Shown here: one piece after another, positions 13,701-24,115 of the stretch
Layout of the letters: each line of letters begins with the position of its first letter
How positions within the stretch are numbered: position 1 is the first letter of the stretch
Assembly (NCBI GenBank): GCA_963082875.1
Contig: OY720103.1
Location: 4,216,001 to 4,280,000 of the forward strand
Direction: 5' to 3'
Length of the DNA stretch: 64,000 nucleotides
Origin: Corella eumyota
Lineage: Eukaryota; Chordata; Ascidiacea; Phlebobranchia; Corellidae
The notes under the pieces: model-generated
Told to the model about the DNA's origin: nothing
The model's database searches: none
What the model saw: the letters and a program-made list of their open reading frames with translations, nothing else
Position numbers and translations under genes: made by a program

Positions 13701-14345
13701 CAATATAAAAAATTGACCTACCTTTGCTTATCACGCTGCCCTTTTCCCTCAATATATTAAGCTGATAGATATGTCCGTACACTTCAAGTAGTTCCCTGAC
13801 CTCAATTTCCCCCCAAACTTTAGGGATTTGACCGATAAACATTTTGATTGCATCGGAATCTGGTTGGTCACCATGTCCGTGGCCATGTCCTGCATTAAAA
13901 TACAAATTAAAACAGGTTATAGACCATAGAAAGAAAAAGATAGTCTATAGAAAAAAAATAGTAATCAAAAGTATACATGTAAAATTGCCCTATGAATATT
14001 ATGGCCTATAAAAACTTTATGTTACACAAAAAACTTGGTTTTTAGCGCTTTTTTTGAACGTTGTTATATATATTTCCCCTTGTGTATTTACTTAGGAATT
14101 GAACTTTGGCAATAACTTGCTATGAACTTTGGAACCATCATGGCTATTGACAAAACAAACAAAACAACATCTCCAAAACCATGCTTTAACACAGGACATG
14201 AAAAATATCCCCAAAAACTAAGTTTTTTCAATTTGTTTTTTATTTTTGAATAGGGAAAAAGGGGGCTTAAATGTGTTGAGTTGGGGCAGTATTTTTGGCC
14301 TTAATTTAATTAAATCTACTTTTTACCTGCTGCTGTTCCATTCAT
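7710..14345 (-). CDS. CELF1/2-like: CELF1/2-type (Bruno-like) RNA-binding protein
   Basis: Regulator of splicing, mRNA decay and translation that binds GU-rich RNA. Twelve coding exons keep phase (456 aa): 14345-14327, 13889-13722, 13162-13080, 12723-12577, 12372-12262, 11880-11746, 11308-11242, 10958-10848, 9247-9197, 8781-8575, 8339-8196, 7837-7710. RRM1 has RNP2 KMFIGQIP and RNP1 [11 protein letters not shown]2 has [10 protein letters not shown] and GCAFITY; RRM3 has NLFIYHLP and CFGFVSY and ends [17 protein letters not shown]. The linker between RRM2 and RRM3 is Q-, A-, N- and S-rich, as in the family. The wording of RRM1 and RRM2 ([28 protein letters not shown]) fits CELF1/2 better than CELF3-6. 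A GHGHGHG run follows the first five residues. The first coding exon is only 19 bp; its acceptor is at 14390-14391, and a plausible non-coding exon with a GTAAGT donor ends at 14701. Confidence 0.95.
8876..9176. repeat. A-rich quasi-repeat in CELF intron 9
   Basis: About fifteen irregular copies of a 'atatggtaaaaaa/ttgaaaatgtgg' motif of roughly 18-22 bases. On the coding (minus) strand this is a pyrimidine-rich stretch directly downstream of exon 9, full of T runs. It looks like slippage-grown low-complexity DNA rather than a mobile element. A 64-residue Phe/Ile/Thr ORF here is an artefact of the repeat. Confidence 0.6.
9455..9605. repeat. Unclassified interspersed repeat, copy 1 (CELF intron)
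   Basis: Shares an ordered set of words with two other stretches in CELF introns: 'aatatggtcacaac', 'ctaactaatatt'-like, 'cggtagttttaattatt', 'aggcctata' and 'gtctactaagctc'. The copy is diverged; no coding capacity and no clear terminal repeat was seen. Confidence 0.5.
10285..10390. repeat. Unclassified interspersed repeat, copy 2 (CELF intron)
   Basis: Contains 'gtaatatggtcgcaactc', 'taactaacatt', 'acctgcgcaccacaaatgg' and 'cagtttt' in the same order as the copy at 11460. It is shorter at its right end than the other copies. Same intron as copy 1. Confidence 0.5.
10535..10592. repeat. Perfect 15-bp inverted repeat (hairpin)
   Basis: The arm gacgtagaaagtact at 10535-10549 is exactly inverted as agtactttctacgtc at 10578-10592, with a 28-base spacer. 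Flanking bases continue to match imperfectly (tttgtgggacg against tttgtgatgacg). It lies in CELF intron 8. It may be a small foldback element or an intronic RNA stem. Confidence 0.75.
11460..11615. repeat. Unclassified interspersed repeat, copy 3 (CELF intron)
   Basis: The most complete of three related copies: 'taatatggctgcaactcc', 'taactaatattcag', 'acccgtgcaccacaaatgg', 'cagttttatttttattgc', 'aggcctatatatt' and 'cgcccaccaagctcc'. It lies between CELF exons 6 and 7. It could be a SINE- or MITE-type repeat; no family is assigned. Confidence 0.5.
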
Positions 14346-16602
14346 ATTTGAATCTTTGATTTTGTGAAAAATTTGGTGGAATTAATTATCTAAAAAAAAA
14401 AAATTTAAGAATTTAAAATTAATTTGCCGGTAAATTTAAAATTGTTACTCTAATATTATTATATAAAAAACTAGAAAATTTATTGAATAGTCTTTTATTT
14501 TTTAATAATATACTATATTATATATACTCGGAAGAATATAAATAGAAATATTGAACAAATATTGTTGCCAAGAGCAGCAGACAATGAATATTGATCCGAT
14601 CACACAGGTCCCTAAAAGGCTACATTATATTATTCAATGTAGTTAACCAGTACTGCTAATGAATAGAAGGGCCTGGTAACAAATAACAATGCATACTTAC
14701 AAGAAATAGCCCGGCTTATTGTGGCTGGTGTCTATTACACTCTTGTACAACGATCAGATTAATATCATGTCTGGACAAGATAAAACTTTTAACCAGAAAT
14801 TACCAACTTAAACCTAACTCCTTTAAAATTAACAAATATTTTTATAAGTATATATATATATTTATATACAATCAAAAGGATATGATTTAAACATGGCACT
14901 CTGCTTAAATTTTTTTTCAATATAAAATTATGAGGAAAATGTAAGCAGGATGCCATGTTGTTTAAATTTAATATCAGTTTTTCATTTTTTTCCCTAATGT
15001 ATCACTAGACCTACATCTTTTATTTCATAAAGCTTTAATGTTAGTTTAATCATCTTGGATGCACTAAAAATTATAAAAAAACATATAGGAAATAATGCCG
15101 GTGTTTATAACATATTAAATACCATACAAAAAATGCATAGGCCAATAATTAAATAATCAAATAATACATAATATAAAACTAATACAAAACATCACACAAA
15201 GTAACATTTTATATAATAACACCTTTTTAAAATATATGCTAAATGCTCATTGATTAAATGGAGTTATGGTGCAATAGCTGGCACAGTTTGTAGCGACATA
15301 AATTATTAAGTTTCCAACATGATTATTAGTCTAAAGCTCTCAGTGCTAATGCTTTCTCTATTTTGTGAGCCTAGTTTGCTTAGAAAATGATATTGCATTT
15401 TACTAGCCTAGTTTACTGCTAACGTTATTTGTAATAAACACAAAACTTTTTATTTTTTAAAACTTAAATGCAACATACACTTTTGAAATAATTAGCATTT
15501 TCTGTTGCCGAATAGATTTTAATATGTGTACAAATTTAGTTTTAGCAATCACTTTCTGTGTAAACAGGTATTTCAACAGAAATTTGCAAACCAAGCAGAA
15601 TTTTAAACAATGACAAAAATCTTAAACACCTACTTTCTACATACCAAATTAGAAGTTAGTAGGATTTAAATATTATGTACTAATTGCTCATTAATGTTAT
15701 CATATAACTGGTAAACATTACAGCATAGACATTTTACATACAATTTAAAAGAAGTAACTAATAGATTGTGGTAAAGTTAAACAACAAAGTCATCTGACAA
15801 TCTGATTCAGTTACATAACTCTAGATTTAAACTAAAACCTAAAAAACAGCCTAAAAGTAATATTAAAATCGATGTTAACTTATCAAGGCTATACTTATTT
15901 TGTAAAATATGACTTTAGTGCGTTAGATCCTAACAGTTTCGCCTGTCTGCCAATGATTTATTAGTTTTCTTTAAGCTGTTAAGTCAGTCAATTAGCAAAA
16001 ACGTATATTCTGCAAAAATTTACGCAAAACGTATTTCACTTTGACCTGCTGACGGTTTATTGTTAACACCAATTTTATATACGGCAAAATCAGTTCTTAT
16101 TATTTAAATAAATAAAAATGCGTTAGATTTTTGTCCTACACTAACCTGTGGATCGATAACGCCCGCCCGATAACCATAAAAACAAAGTCGGATGAATCAC
16201 TCGCTAGCTCGATCCTGTTTTTATTTTGGGAATAATTTTGACAGGTAACAGTCGAACGGCTTAGTAACGTAGCCATATGTCCAAAATACGCACACAAATT
16301 ATTATTTTATTATAGCCTTTAATATTCATTATTACAAGAATACTACATACATAAATATAAAAAAAACAATCAAATTAAATAAATATTGCATTTTGGTAAT
16401 AAATTAAAGTCAAGTATTCGTTTTATCCCCGCATCTATTTTAGCCTATAAGTTCAGCCTATCCCAAATTCCAAGTTCAGCCTATCCAAAATTCCAATGCA
16501 TAAACATTTGGCTACAAAAGCTCTTGCTTGAAAATAGTTGGCTAATATTTAATACTAAAATTGCACAGTAGACTATAACGTAACAAAACAGTATTTTGTG
16601 AT
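14346..16602 (-). other. CELF 5' region and intergenic spacer
   Basis: No protein-coding exon seen. On the minus strand a T-rich acceptor ends at 14390, and a donor of the form T|GTAAGT follows position 14701, giving a likely 5' UTR exon. A second donor-like site (CAG|GTTAGT) follows 16146, next to a GC-richer patch at 16146-16215 that could be another non-coding first exon or promoter. The rest is AT-rich DNA with scattered AT microsatellites (for example 14855-14870). Confidence 0.45.
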
Positions 16603-18260
16603 CTAAAACGTGCTACAGAAAGGGCACAGTTTTAAAATCCAATTTTTCGCTGATGAAACTACTCTTACTGGTAGAACTCCATGATTGTCTTGTATTTGCC
16701 TACACATTTTGCAAATAGCAGCTCGGTAGCCCGTTCGTATCATTTGCTTAGGCATATCGTTCCTAATCGGTATTTTTCTCCATTCAAAATACTTACGATA
16801 TTCTTCTTCGTTTTTATCCAAATAATTTAAATAATTTACTAAATCTTGGGGGCTTTTAAAGTCCTCCGTATGAATGTAAGAGTTTGGTGGGGCTATAGCT
16901 TGTAGATCTTCTTTTGTTGGACCCCAGACTATAGGCACAGTGTTGGACTTTAACCCGTTAGACCAAAATTTTTCTGTTACATAATCTTTGCAATGTAAAG
17001 AGTTTTCGAAAGCAAGATAAAACTTATAGTATTTTAACCTTATTTTAAATTCTTCGAAACCCAGTCTCTGTTTATAGCATCCTCCGTACAGATCAATATC
17101 TAAACCAAGTGCTACTAAGTTATCTGCGTATTTCTTTCTTGCCACAGCACCTGGCGTATGATCACAATTACTCACAACCCATATCGCCATTTTAGATTTT
17201 AGGGCAATGACTTCATCTATAAATTCTTGTGGGTTGGCCCGATATTTCTTCGGCAACGATAGCTGAGCAAATCGAAAATTACCTAATGACCACACAAAAT
17301 CGGAGTGGCTGTGAAACGACATGGTATAGTTAAACATGTGGTCGTATGTTCCTGACATCAAATCGCGAAGGTGGTATATCTTTGCTGGCGTTTCACGGTT
17401 CCATAGCACATATGCCTGATCAGACCTTCTACAATTAACAAAACATGACGGATAATTAGTAATACACACTTCTCCCCTTTTCCAAAACAGCTTAAGAAGT
17501 TAAATTATATATTTTATTGTAAAAGAATGTGCTAGACTTGTTTAAGCTATCTGTAAACGCCAAGTCTAATAGTGTGGGATTAGTACGCCTCGAACCCAAA
17601 CCCTTTTAGCTTGTAATCCCATGTTATGACAACAACACTTTTCTCTTTATCTAAAAATATCCTAAAAAAAGACAAAGCATTTAGCTATTACCTTGTTGGA
17701 GGAAGGTCCTTTAAATTGTATCTTGCAGGAACGTTGTCAAATAAAATTGCTGTGGCTCGTCCAAGCAACGATCTATTCGTAGTAAGTCTACAATTACCAC
17801 ACACACCAACAAAATTTCTTTCCAGAGCAGTAGCCAAATAGGAAGGAGGCCACCAAACCAGAATAACTGCTTGATTATCGCTTATAACACTTTTACTTGT
17901 AGCGTGGTGCGATTCCGGTCCACTGTTAAAGTGTTTTATGTCTTCCTCAGTAAAATTAAAATGGTATTTTTCGGGGTAGGTAATATTCATAGACTGAGCT
18001 TTAAGAGTCGCTTTATCACATTGATCTAACGATGTAGCATTTGTTTTGTTTTTAGAAGAAGTGTCTTTATAGTTCCATATTTTAAATCTACCTCCAGTTC
18101 TTGGTTGCATGCTGTCGAATGTCGTTGCTAGGAATACCACGGTAGATATAAACCCTATTGCAAATAGATTTGATAGACTACAAATACCAGGATTTTGCCG
18201 TTTTTGTTTTACTTCAGCGCCTTCTTTTAACAAAAACACTTCTTCATCTACATCTGACAT
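16603..18260 (-). CDS. Alpha-1,3-fucosyltransferase (GT10 family)
   Basis: Golgi type II membrane enzyme that transfers fucose from GDP-fucose to N-acetylglucosamine-type acceptors. Two exons, 18260-17692 and 17428-16603, join in phase within an Arg codon (464 aa). A short cytosolic tail (~30 aa) precedes one membrane segment (LFAIGFISTVVFLA) and a stem with N-glycosylation sites. The catalytic half carries the GT10 donor-site hallmark: WVVSNCDHTPGAVARKKYAD, then FYLAFENSLHCKDYVTEKF and NTVPIVWGP. C-terminal cysteines (ICKMC, LCPFC) fit the family disulfides. The linkage made (Lewis-x type or core alpha-1,3) cannot be read from sequence by eye. Confidence 0.93.
17540..17632 (-). repeat. tRNA-like SINE fragment, second family
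   Basis: Contains 'gtttaagctatctgtaaacg' and a box B-like word on the minus strand (gggttcgaggcg). The same 'taaacgctgggc' style leader and inverted box B recur at 39735-39895 and 41383-41527. It lies inside the single intron of the fucosyltransferase gene. Confidence 0.45.
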
Positions 18261-18656
18261 TGTCGTTTAGTAAATTTGGATTACATTAGGCTTATATTAT
18301 TACTTAAAGTCTAACTTGCCAATCAACATTGTCAAAGCTATGGAAAAAAAAGACTATAATCTAAAACTATACAGCGTTCGTTTATCGTAGTTAATTTAGC
18401 CCTAGGGGATTTTCGTATGCACACATTATTATTTTGAATGTAGATTATATCACGTATATACATTTTGTGGCTCCTATTAAATACACGCTACTGCGCCTGT
18501 AACTATATTCCTAATCTTAAAAATTAGATCTTTAGTTTATTTTCAACGTATTAACATTTAATTGGGTTACAACAGAACAACAAAATTAAATTGCTTGTTT
18601 CAAACACTAGCCTTCTCCTTTTTAAAATGTAAACCAAATTCTCTCTTAATCTTTCA

Positions 18657-21600
18657 TTAGCCTGCCTTCTCTAAAACTTCCTTGCCTTTCTTGGTCACTG
18701 CGTATATTATGAGTATTAAAAATCTTGTCACTTCTCTAACTAAGTTCTGGCTGTTATTCAAGTTTCTTTATAGGACTGACTTTACACTTAAATTGCTGGC
18801 ATTGAGATATACTTACATCTTAGGCTTCCAAGATGTCGTTTTTGATTAAGTTCCATATCGTGCATCATCTGTTTAGCAAAACCTTGAAACCTAAGTCCGT
18901 TTAGTTTAGCTATTGTCTGTATATAAAAATATATTAATATTTAAAAATAAAATACATAAGCCTAAAATCAGGTCTGGTGGCGTAGTCAACTGACCATAAC
19001 CTCGGGGTACGAGTGGGCTTGGGTTCGAGCCGTACTAAAGCCATATTATTCGCACTTTTAAAATTTTAGAATATACCTGAACAAATGTCGTTTCGTCGTC
19101 ATTTATTGTCAGGTATAAAGCCATTCTTCCCTCTGTACCATAACTCGGAAAAAATCCTTCGTATTTTACGGATTGAAAACCGAAATTCTTCAACTGTAAC
19201 AGAATCTAAACAAAAAAAAGTTATATTAAAACAGGATTTTGTTATTTTGGTACCATATATAACAACTTACAGTTCCGACAACGTCTTTTCTATAGGTTTC
19301 CGCGTCTGCTGAATCCCCACGATAATAGGCACTGAAAATCATATTCAATTAAAAAATGCAAATTTAGGTAGAAACTTTTTTTTATTGAGTCTCCTTCGTA
19401 AGACTAGGCCAAAATTTTTCTCGATTAAATTATCTTAGACCGTATTGAACGGCCTACGGGCGTAGTCAAGAAATGCGCTATATACGACATAGAAACTACC
19501 CTTTCTAACCACAAAAAAATGAATTACAACTTAAAAATCAGACAGTATCACAAAATCAATAATATTGCAAACCATAAGAAAGGTATAGACTGAGTGTGTA
19601 TTAAAAGTTACCCGATAATTAGGCCATAACGTCTGACTTTTTATACATTGATCCGAATATAAAGACTTACGCTGGCTCAGCTTGCTTTTTCGGCCAAATT
19701 GGAACATAGACATCCATGTAAATTACCATCATCGTATTATCGTTTCCAATCTCGCTGGATGGCGTATCCACTTTAGTCTCGGTCGCCCATATGTTGACGG
19801 GGTCGCTAAAAAGTGGGGCGAACCGTTCGTCGTCCAACCTAGGAGGTGGAGGGGGTTCGGTTGGGGTAATTACACTGCCAACACCTTAAAAAAAATTAAA
19901 AGTAGCGGATTACCTTTAAAAGCTGTTATCGTCCCAAACCGGAGATTTTTATATTATTTTTTTTAATATTAAAATTTTTACCCTGTTTTGCTTATGTTTA
20001 GGCTGTAAAATCGGCCTTACTTTTAATTTTGAACAAAGTAGACAGCCAAGGATCCTCAACAACAGTGATCCAGTCTCCTTGAATTGGTTCCGACTCCGTG
20101 CGGTTCTTACTGTATGCGATACCTTGAGGTATAACTTGAAACATACCCTTGGCATCATCCTATAAAACATATACTTTTAATACATAAACTAACGTAGCAA
20201 TAAACTAAAGACGTGAGAAACTGATGTAAGGAACCCGGCATTGCAATATGAAGTCTTGGTTTAATTCTTACTTGAGTAAACGTAACGTAAGAAAAAAAAA
20301 TTTGCAAATTGATAATCAGACAATAATGGCAGGGTGGTGTGGTGGTCAGAACTTTGAGGTCCCTGGTTCAATCGCTACTGCTCTTATGCTGTAGCGCTCT
20401 TAAGTTAGGGGCTATTTCGGTATAAACTTCTGCTGAGCCAACACTTTGTCAGCAGCTTAATTATCAATAAATTGTGATTTATAGTATTCCAAACTGCCAA
20501 AGGCAACTCGAGACTGGGTCAGAGTAACTAATGTTACTCTATGTTAGAGTCGTGAAGTCGACCTTCAACATTGAGAATACATCAATTTAAAAATAATAAA
20601 TAAATAAATAAAAAAGCAAAAACTTAGCCTCGCAATTTTTTTTTCCGATTTACTTACGTTGATAAAGCCGGCTGCGTAGGCAGCCGTACAAGTTCTAGTA
20701 AAGGAGTTAAATATATCTTCATGTCCCCCGTATATAAAAACAGACCGTGGATCTTCCTTACAAGTTGTCGTACACTCAAATATATCGTTTTCGGAGTTAT
20801 CTATGTTCTCCACACTGTTCATAGGGTTGCATTTGGTGATTTTTCGAACTGAAATTAAAGAATTAAGTTAAACTGTAAATTTTTCATTTAGTTTATTTTA
20901 TTTTCGTGTAAATTTTAGTATACCGTCCATTTTGGGAGGAGAGACTGTTGTAATTGCTTGTGGGCTGGCTTGAATTTCTTTGTATACTGAGTTAACAAAA
21001 TCTTCTTGCGCTAAAAAAATAATTTAACCTACATTTAAACTATTTTTTTTTTACATTCATTCATCCTCGATGTGAAAAGGTCGTCCTAAACATAAGGTAA
21101 CATCAGTTACCCCGAGCAAATCTTGAGTTGATTTTGTTAGTTTGGGATACTTTTGTTTATAATTTACCGCTAATTAATAGTGGCTGATTAAGTGTTGCTT
21201 AGCAGAAGAATATACCGTTTATAACGCCTTACTCAAGGGCACTACAAAATGAAAACAGTGGGGATTGAACACAAGACTACGTGTAGTACAGACTTAAGTG
21301 TTCTGACCACTACACCATGCTGTCGGTCTATATATACACCGAACGAAATAAAATTTGTACACTCACGTTCTATTGACTTGACAGTGGTCCTATACCCAGT
21401 ACTTCGCATTCTGGTTGAAATTGCACTGCCTACCTTTTTCCAAGTATCGGCCGTATGAACGCTTCCCATTACAGCAGCGTTTTTAGAAGGCTTTCCAAAC
21501 GTCTTGTACTTGATATTAACTGGTCGAATGTTTTTGTACTAAAAAAATTTTTTTTAAATTTTTTATGATTAACCAAAGAGCAATGGGATTCGAACACTAG

Positions 21601-22520
21601 ACCCCAAGGGTTAATATCCAGGCATAACTTGCTGCGCTTCGCCGTTGGTTAGTGCAGTATAATTACCGTTATTTGTTGGTATTTGTTCCAGTTTCTACTT
21701 CTTCCCCATATTCGACCTTCGGAAGAAGTGCTGCTATCCACTTGCTCGATTCTCGTAATATCCTTCGGTTCGTCAGGAGTCAGTGACGTAATTTGTACGT
21801 CATCTAAACTAAACCCTTCAGACTCCATTGCTGAAGTCAGCTAAAAAATTAAAAAAAAGTTCGAAAATGACTTAATACTTTAATACATATTAGCGTTGTC
21901 CTTGCCTGGGGTTTGATTTTTGCGACGAGTGCCATAGCTTTCGGCGAATTCAAGTCGCCAAGTTCGTCGTCCCATTCTATGAGTTCTTCGTCTGAGTCTT
22001 CTAACTGAATATCTCCACTAAATTGCTCCTGACTAACTTCGAAGTCAGTCGACCCGCCACTAAACACTAGCACACAATCAAGTTAGTACGGCATTTAAAA
22101 GTCAATAGAAGGCTATAGGTAGGTTTGATTTTACAGCATTTGTTGGGCAGCTTTAAACTTTAATAAGTAACCATTTACTTAACTGTGCACTTATTTTTGT
22201 AACTATATTGTTGCACTATTATTTAAGGGTTTCTATCTATTATAGTTAACCTACCTACTGCTATAGCAACTATCGCCGAAATTAGCAAAAGTGCTGCTAG
22301 GCCAATCAGCAACGGTTTTGAGTTGTTTTTGGGTGGTGGCCTTCTTCTTGACTTAGCTGTTATAGTATTGTAAACATCAAGTTACAGTAAGATTGGGTAT
22401 TAGAAAAATTAATACATAAAATGGTACAAAATCTGTAATTTTACCTCCAACTGTACCGGCTACAGCAGCAGATCTCATTTTCCTTCGACCACTTGAACCA
22501 GCTTTACCGCGACTCGACAT
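18657..22520 (-). CDS. Type II membrane protein with an LCCL-like domain
   Basis: Exons in phase: 22520-22445, 22356-22255, 22066-21906, 21840-21667, 21538-21367, 21010-20924, 20848-20658, 20159-20021, 19884-19671, 19331-19271, 19205-19077, 18916-18817, and probably 18739-18657 (about 562 aa). A basic cytosolic tail (SSGRRKMR, KSRRRPPPK) precedes one membrane span (LLIGLAALLLLISAIVAIAV), so the rest should be outside the cell. An acidic stalk follows. Then comes a stretch with FECTTTCKED, TRTCTAAYAAGFI and AKGMFQVIPQG spacing that resembles an LCCL domain, and a C-terminal region (MDVYVPIWPK, ALYLTINDD) I do not recognise. Exon 3 uses a GC donor (CAG|GCAAGG). The last exon is uncertain: reading through the donor at 18817 would end the protein at 18788 instead. 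Function unknown. Confidence 0.75.
18972..19045 (+). repeat. tRNA-like SINE head fragment
   Basis: Has an A box-like word (tggcgtagtcaactgacc) and a B box-like word (gggttcgagcc) at tRNA spacing. The ends do not pair as an acceptor stem, so it is not a working tRNA gene. It lies in an intron of the LCCL-like gene. Confidence 0.45.
20328..20590 (+). mobile_element. tRNA-derived SINE, full-length copy
   Basis: Starts with a tRNA-like head (gtggtgtggtggtcagaac, then ccctggttcaatcgc as box B), followed by a shared body (tataaacttctgctgagc, ccaaactgccaaaggcaact, gttactctatgtt, gaagtcgacctt) and an AT-rich tail of 'aataaataaataaa'. It sits in an intron of the LCCL-like gene on the opposite strand to the gene. 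Used here as the reference copy. Confidence 0.75.
21056..21330 (-). mobile_element. tRNA-derived SINE, copy 2
   Basis: Reads as the reverse complement of the copy at 20328. From left to right: tail (atcctcgatgtgaaaagg), 'gtaacatcagttacc', 'agcagaagaatataccgttt', 'cagtggggattgaacacaag' (inverted box B) and 'gaccactacaccatgctg' (inverted box A). It is in the LCCL-like gene intron, same strand as that gene. Confidence 0.72.
21585..21660 (-). repeat. tRNA-like fragment
   Basis: On the minus strand it has an A box-like start (ctaaccaacgg) and a B box-like word (gtgttcgaatccc). No acceptor stem closes, so this looks like a worn SINE head rather than a tRNA gene. It is in an intron of the LCCL-like gene. 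Confidence 0.35.
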
Positions 22521-22951
22521 TTTATTTTTATTATATATTTAAAACTTACAATATACAACACCTTACTTACTTTTTAAAGGCCAAACGTTTTAAAACTAAA
22601 TAAAAAGGAAATGTTTAGCCTAAGCCAAGCCTACAAAAATCGAAAAATTTACGAGTAGCAACAACAGTTGTAACCGAAACATGCGTCGACAAAAAATGTG
22701 ACAGATATTATATCATCTTTATGGCTTAATTACAAATCAATATTTTATATTTGTTATGTGTCATTTTTTTATTATTCTGTTCTATTTTTTAATACTTTTA
22801 TATTACCAATACCAGAATTTAACAAATTTTAACATTGCTTCACTGTTTCAGCTGCTTGGGTACTCGTTTACTGATATATTAACGGTAGTACGTTCTAGCA
22901 GAGTAGGCAGGTAGGGCTGTTTGTAATTTTTATAAACACAATATAACGAAA
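22521..22951. promoter_or_regulatory. Shared upstream region of LCCL-like gene and PICK1
   Basis: The two genes start head to head 431 bases apart. No coding sequence lies between. A strong acceptor (cttcactgtttcag) ends at 22851 on the plus strand, about 100 bases before the PICK1 ATG, which fits a 5' UTR intron or a spliced-leader acceptor. Confidence 0.45.
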
Positions 22952-24115
22952 ATGGAAGATTGGGGAATAGAAGAAGATAAAATGGGCATGACTACCATGT
23001 CAGGGACAGTCAAGCTTACCAAAGACAAGCAGAACTTGATTGGAATAAGTATTGGGGGTGGTGCTCCGCTCTGTCCATGTTTGTATATTGTCCAAGTCTT
23101 CGATAACACTCCGGCAGCAAAAGATGGCGCTTTGGCAGCTGGGGATGAAATTGTCTCCATAAATTCACAAAGTGTTAAAGGTTTGACAAAAGTACAGCTT
23201 GCCAAGACTATTCAAGCAATAAAAGGCGATGTAAAGATCAACTACAATAAGCTGCATGCTGATCCAAAGCAGGGAAAAACGCTGGATATTGTTTTAAAAA
23301 AGTTAAAACACCGGCTTGTCGAACAAATGGACTCTGGAACAGCAGATGCACTAGGACTAAGTCGTGCCATCTTGTGCAATGATTTCTTAATTAAAAGGCT
23401 ACAGGATATGGAAAGAACAGGCGGAGTGTACAATGGGTTAATGCAACATGTTAAAAAGCTGTTAAAGGCTTATTTTAACCTTTGTAAATGCCATCGTGAG
23501 TTTGGCGAGATTTTTGCGATCATAAGCGTGAGAGAGCCGCATGGAAACAGCAGTGCAGCGTTTAGAAAGTTTGCTAATGCTCACAGAGAATTTGAAAAGT
23601 CTGGATTCAAAATGATGAAGACACTAAAACCGATGTTAAATGATCTTAACACATACCTTAACAAGGCAATACCAGACACGAAGTTGACCATTAAAAAGTA
23701 CGCTGATGTAAAGTTTGAGTATCTTTCTTATTGCCTGAAAGTCAAGGAAATGGATGACGAAGAATACAGTTATGCAGCATTACAAGAACCTCTTTACAGA
23801 GTCGAAACCGGGAATTACGAATACCGATTAGTCCTAAGATGTCGCCAAGAAGCGCGTGCTCACTTTGCAAGGCTCAGAAAAGATGTCATGGAAAAGTTAG
23901 AGCTTCTGGACAACAAACATGTTCAAGATATCGTCTTCCAACTTCAGAAGTTCGTGTCGGCTGTGTCTGAATACCACAGTGTGTGCTACGAACAGATGCA
24001 AACCGCCGACGTCTTTCCAATCGAAGTCGACTTGGCAAGCTCGACATTCGAGTATCACAAAAAGGAAAAATTCCATGATCCCGAGTACGAAGATGAACTG
24101 GAAGAAGAAAACTAA
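22952..24115 (+). CDS. PICK1: PICK1, PDZ and BAR domain membrane-trafficking adaptor (intronless)
   Basis: Scaffold that binds C-termini of receptors and kinases through its PDZ domain and curved membranes through its BAR domain; it controls receptor trafficking and inhibits Arp2/3-driven actin assembly. One exon, 387 aa (human 415). PDZ at about residues 20-105, with NLIGISIGGG, the CPC motif (PLCPCLYIVQVF) and AAGDEI. The linker QGKTLDIVLKKLKHRLVEQM and GTADALGLSRAILCND follows. BAR/AH region at about 130-360 with LNTYLNKAIPDT, IKKYADVKFEYLSYCLKVKE and RCRQEARAHF. A short acidic tail (YEDELEEEN) ends the protein; the longer human tail is missing. Being intronless is unusual, but the ORF is intact and highly conserved, so it is a working gene rather than a pseudogene. 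Confidence 0.97.
   Translation: MEDWGIEEDKMGMTTMSGTVKLTKDKQNLIGISIGGGAPLCPCLYIVQVFDNTPAAKDGALAAGDEIVSINSQSVKGLTKVQLAKTIQAIKGDVKINYNKLHADPKQGKTLDIVLKKLKHRLVEQMDSGTADALGLSRAILCNDFLIKRLQDMERTGGVYNGLMQHVKKLLKAYFNLCKCHREFGEIFAIISVREPHGNSSAAFRKFANAHREFEKSGFKMMKTLKPMLNDLNTYLNKAIPDTKLTIKKYADVKFEYLSYCLKVKEMDDEEYSYAALQEPLYRVETGNYEYRLVLRCRQEARAHFARLRKDVMEKLELLDNKHVQDIVFQLQKFVSAVSEYHSVCYEQMQTADVFPIEVDLASSTFEYHKKEKFHDPEYEDELEEEN

Noticed and set aside
18972-19045. Possible tRNA gene
   Set aside because: A and B box-like words are present but the two ends do not form an acceptor stem; better explained as a SINE head.
22952-24115. PICK1 as a processed pseudogene because it lacks introns
   Set aside because: The frame is fully open over 387 codons with all PDZ and BAR landmarks conserved; the sequence is under clear constraint.
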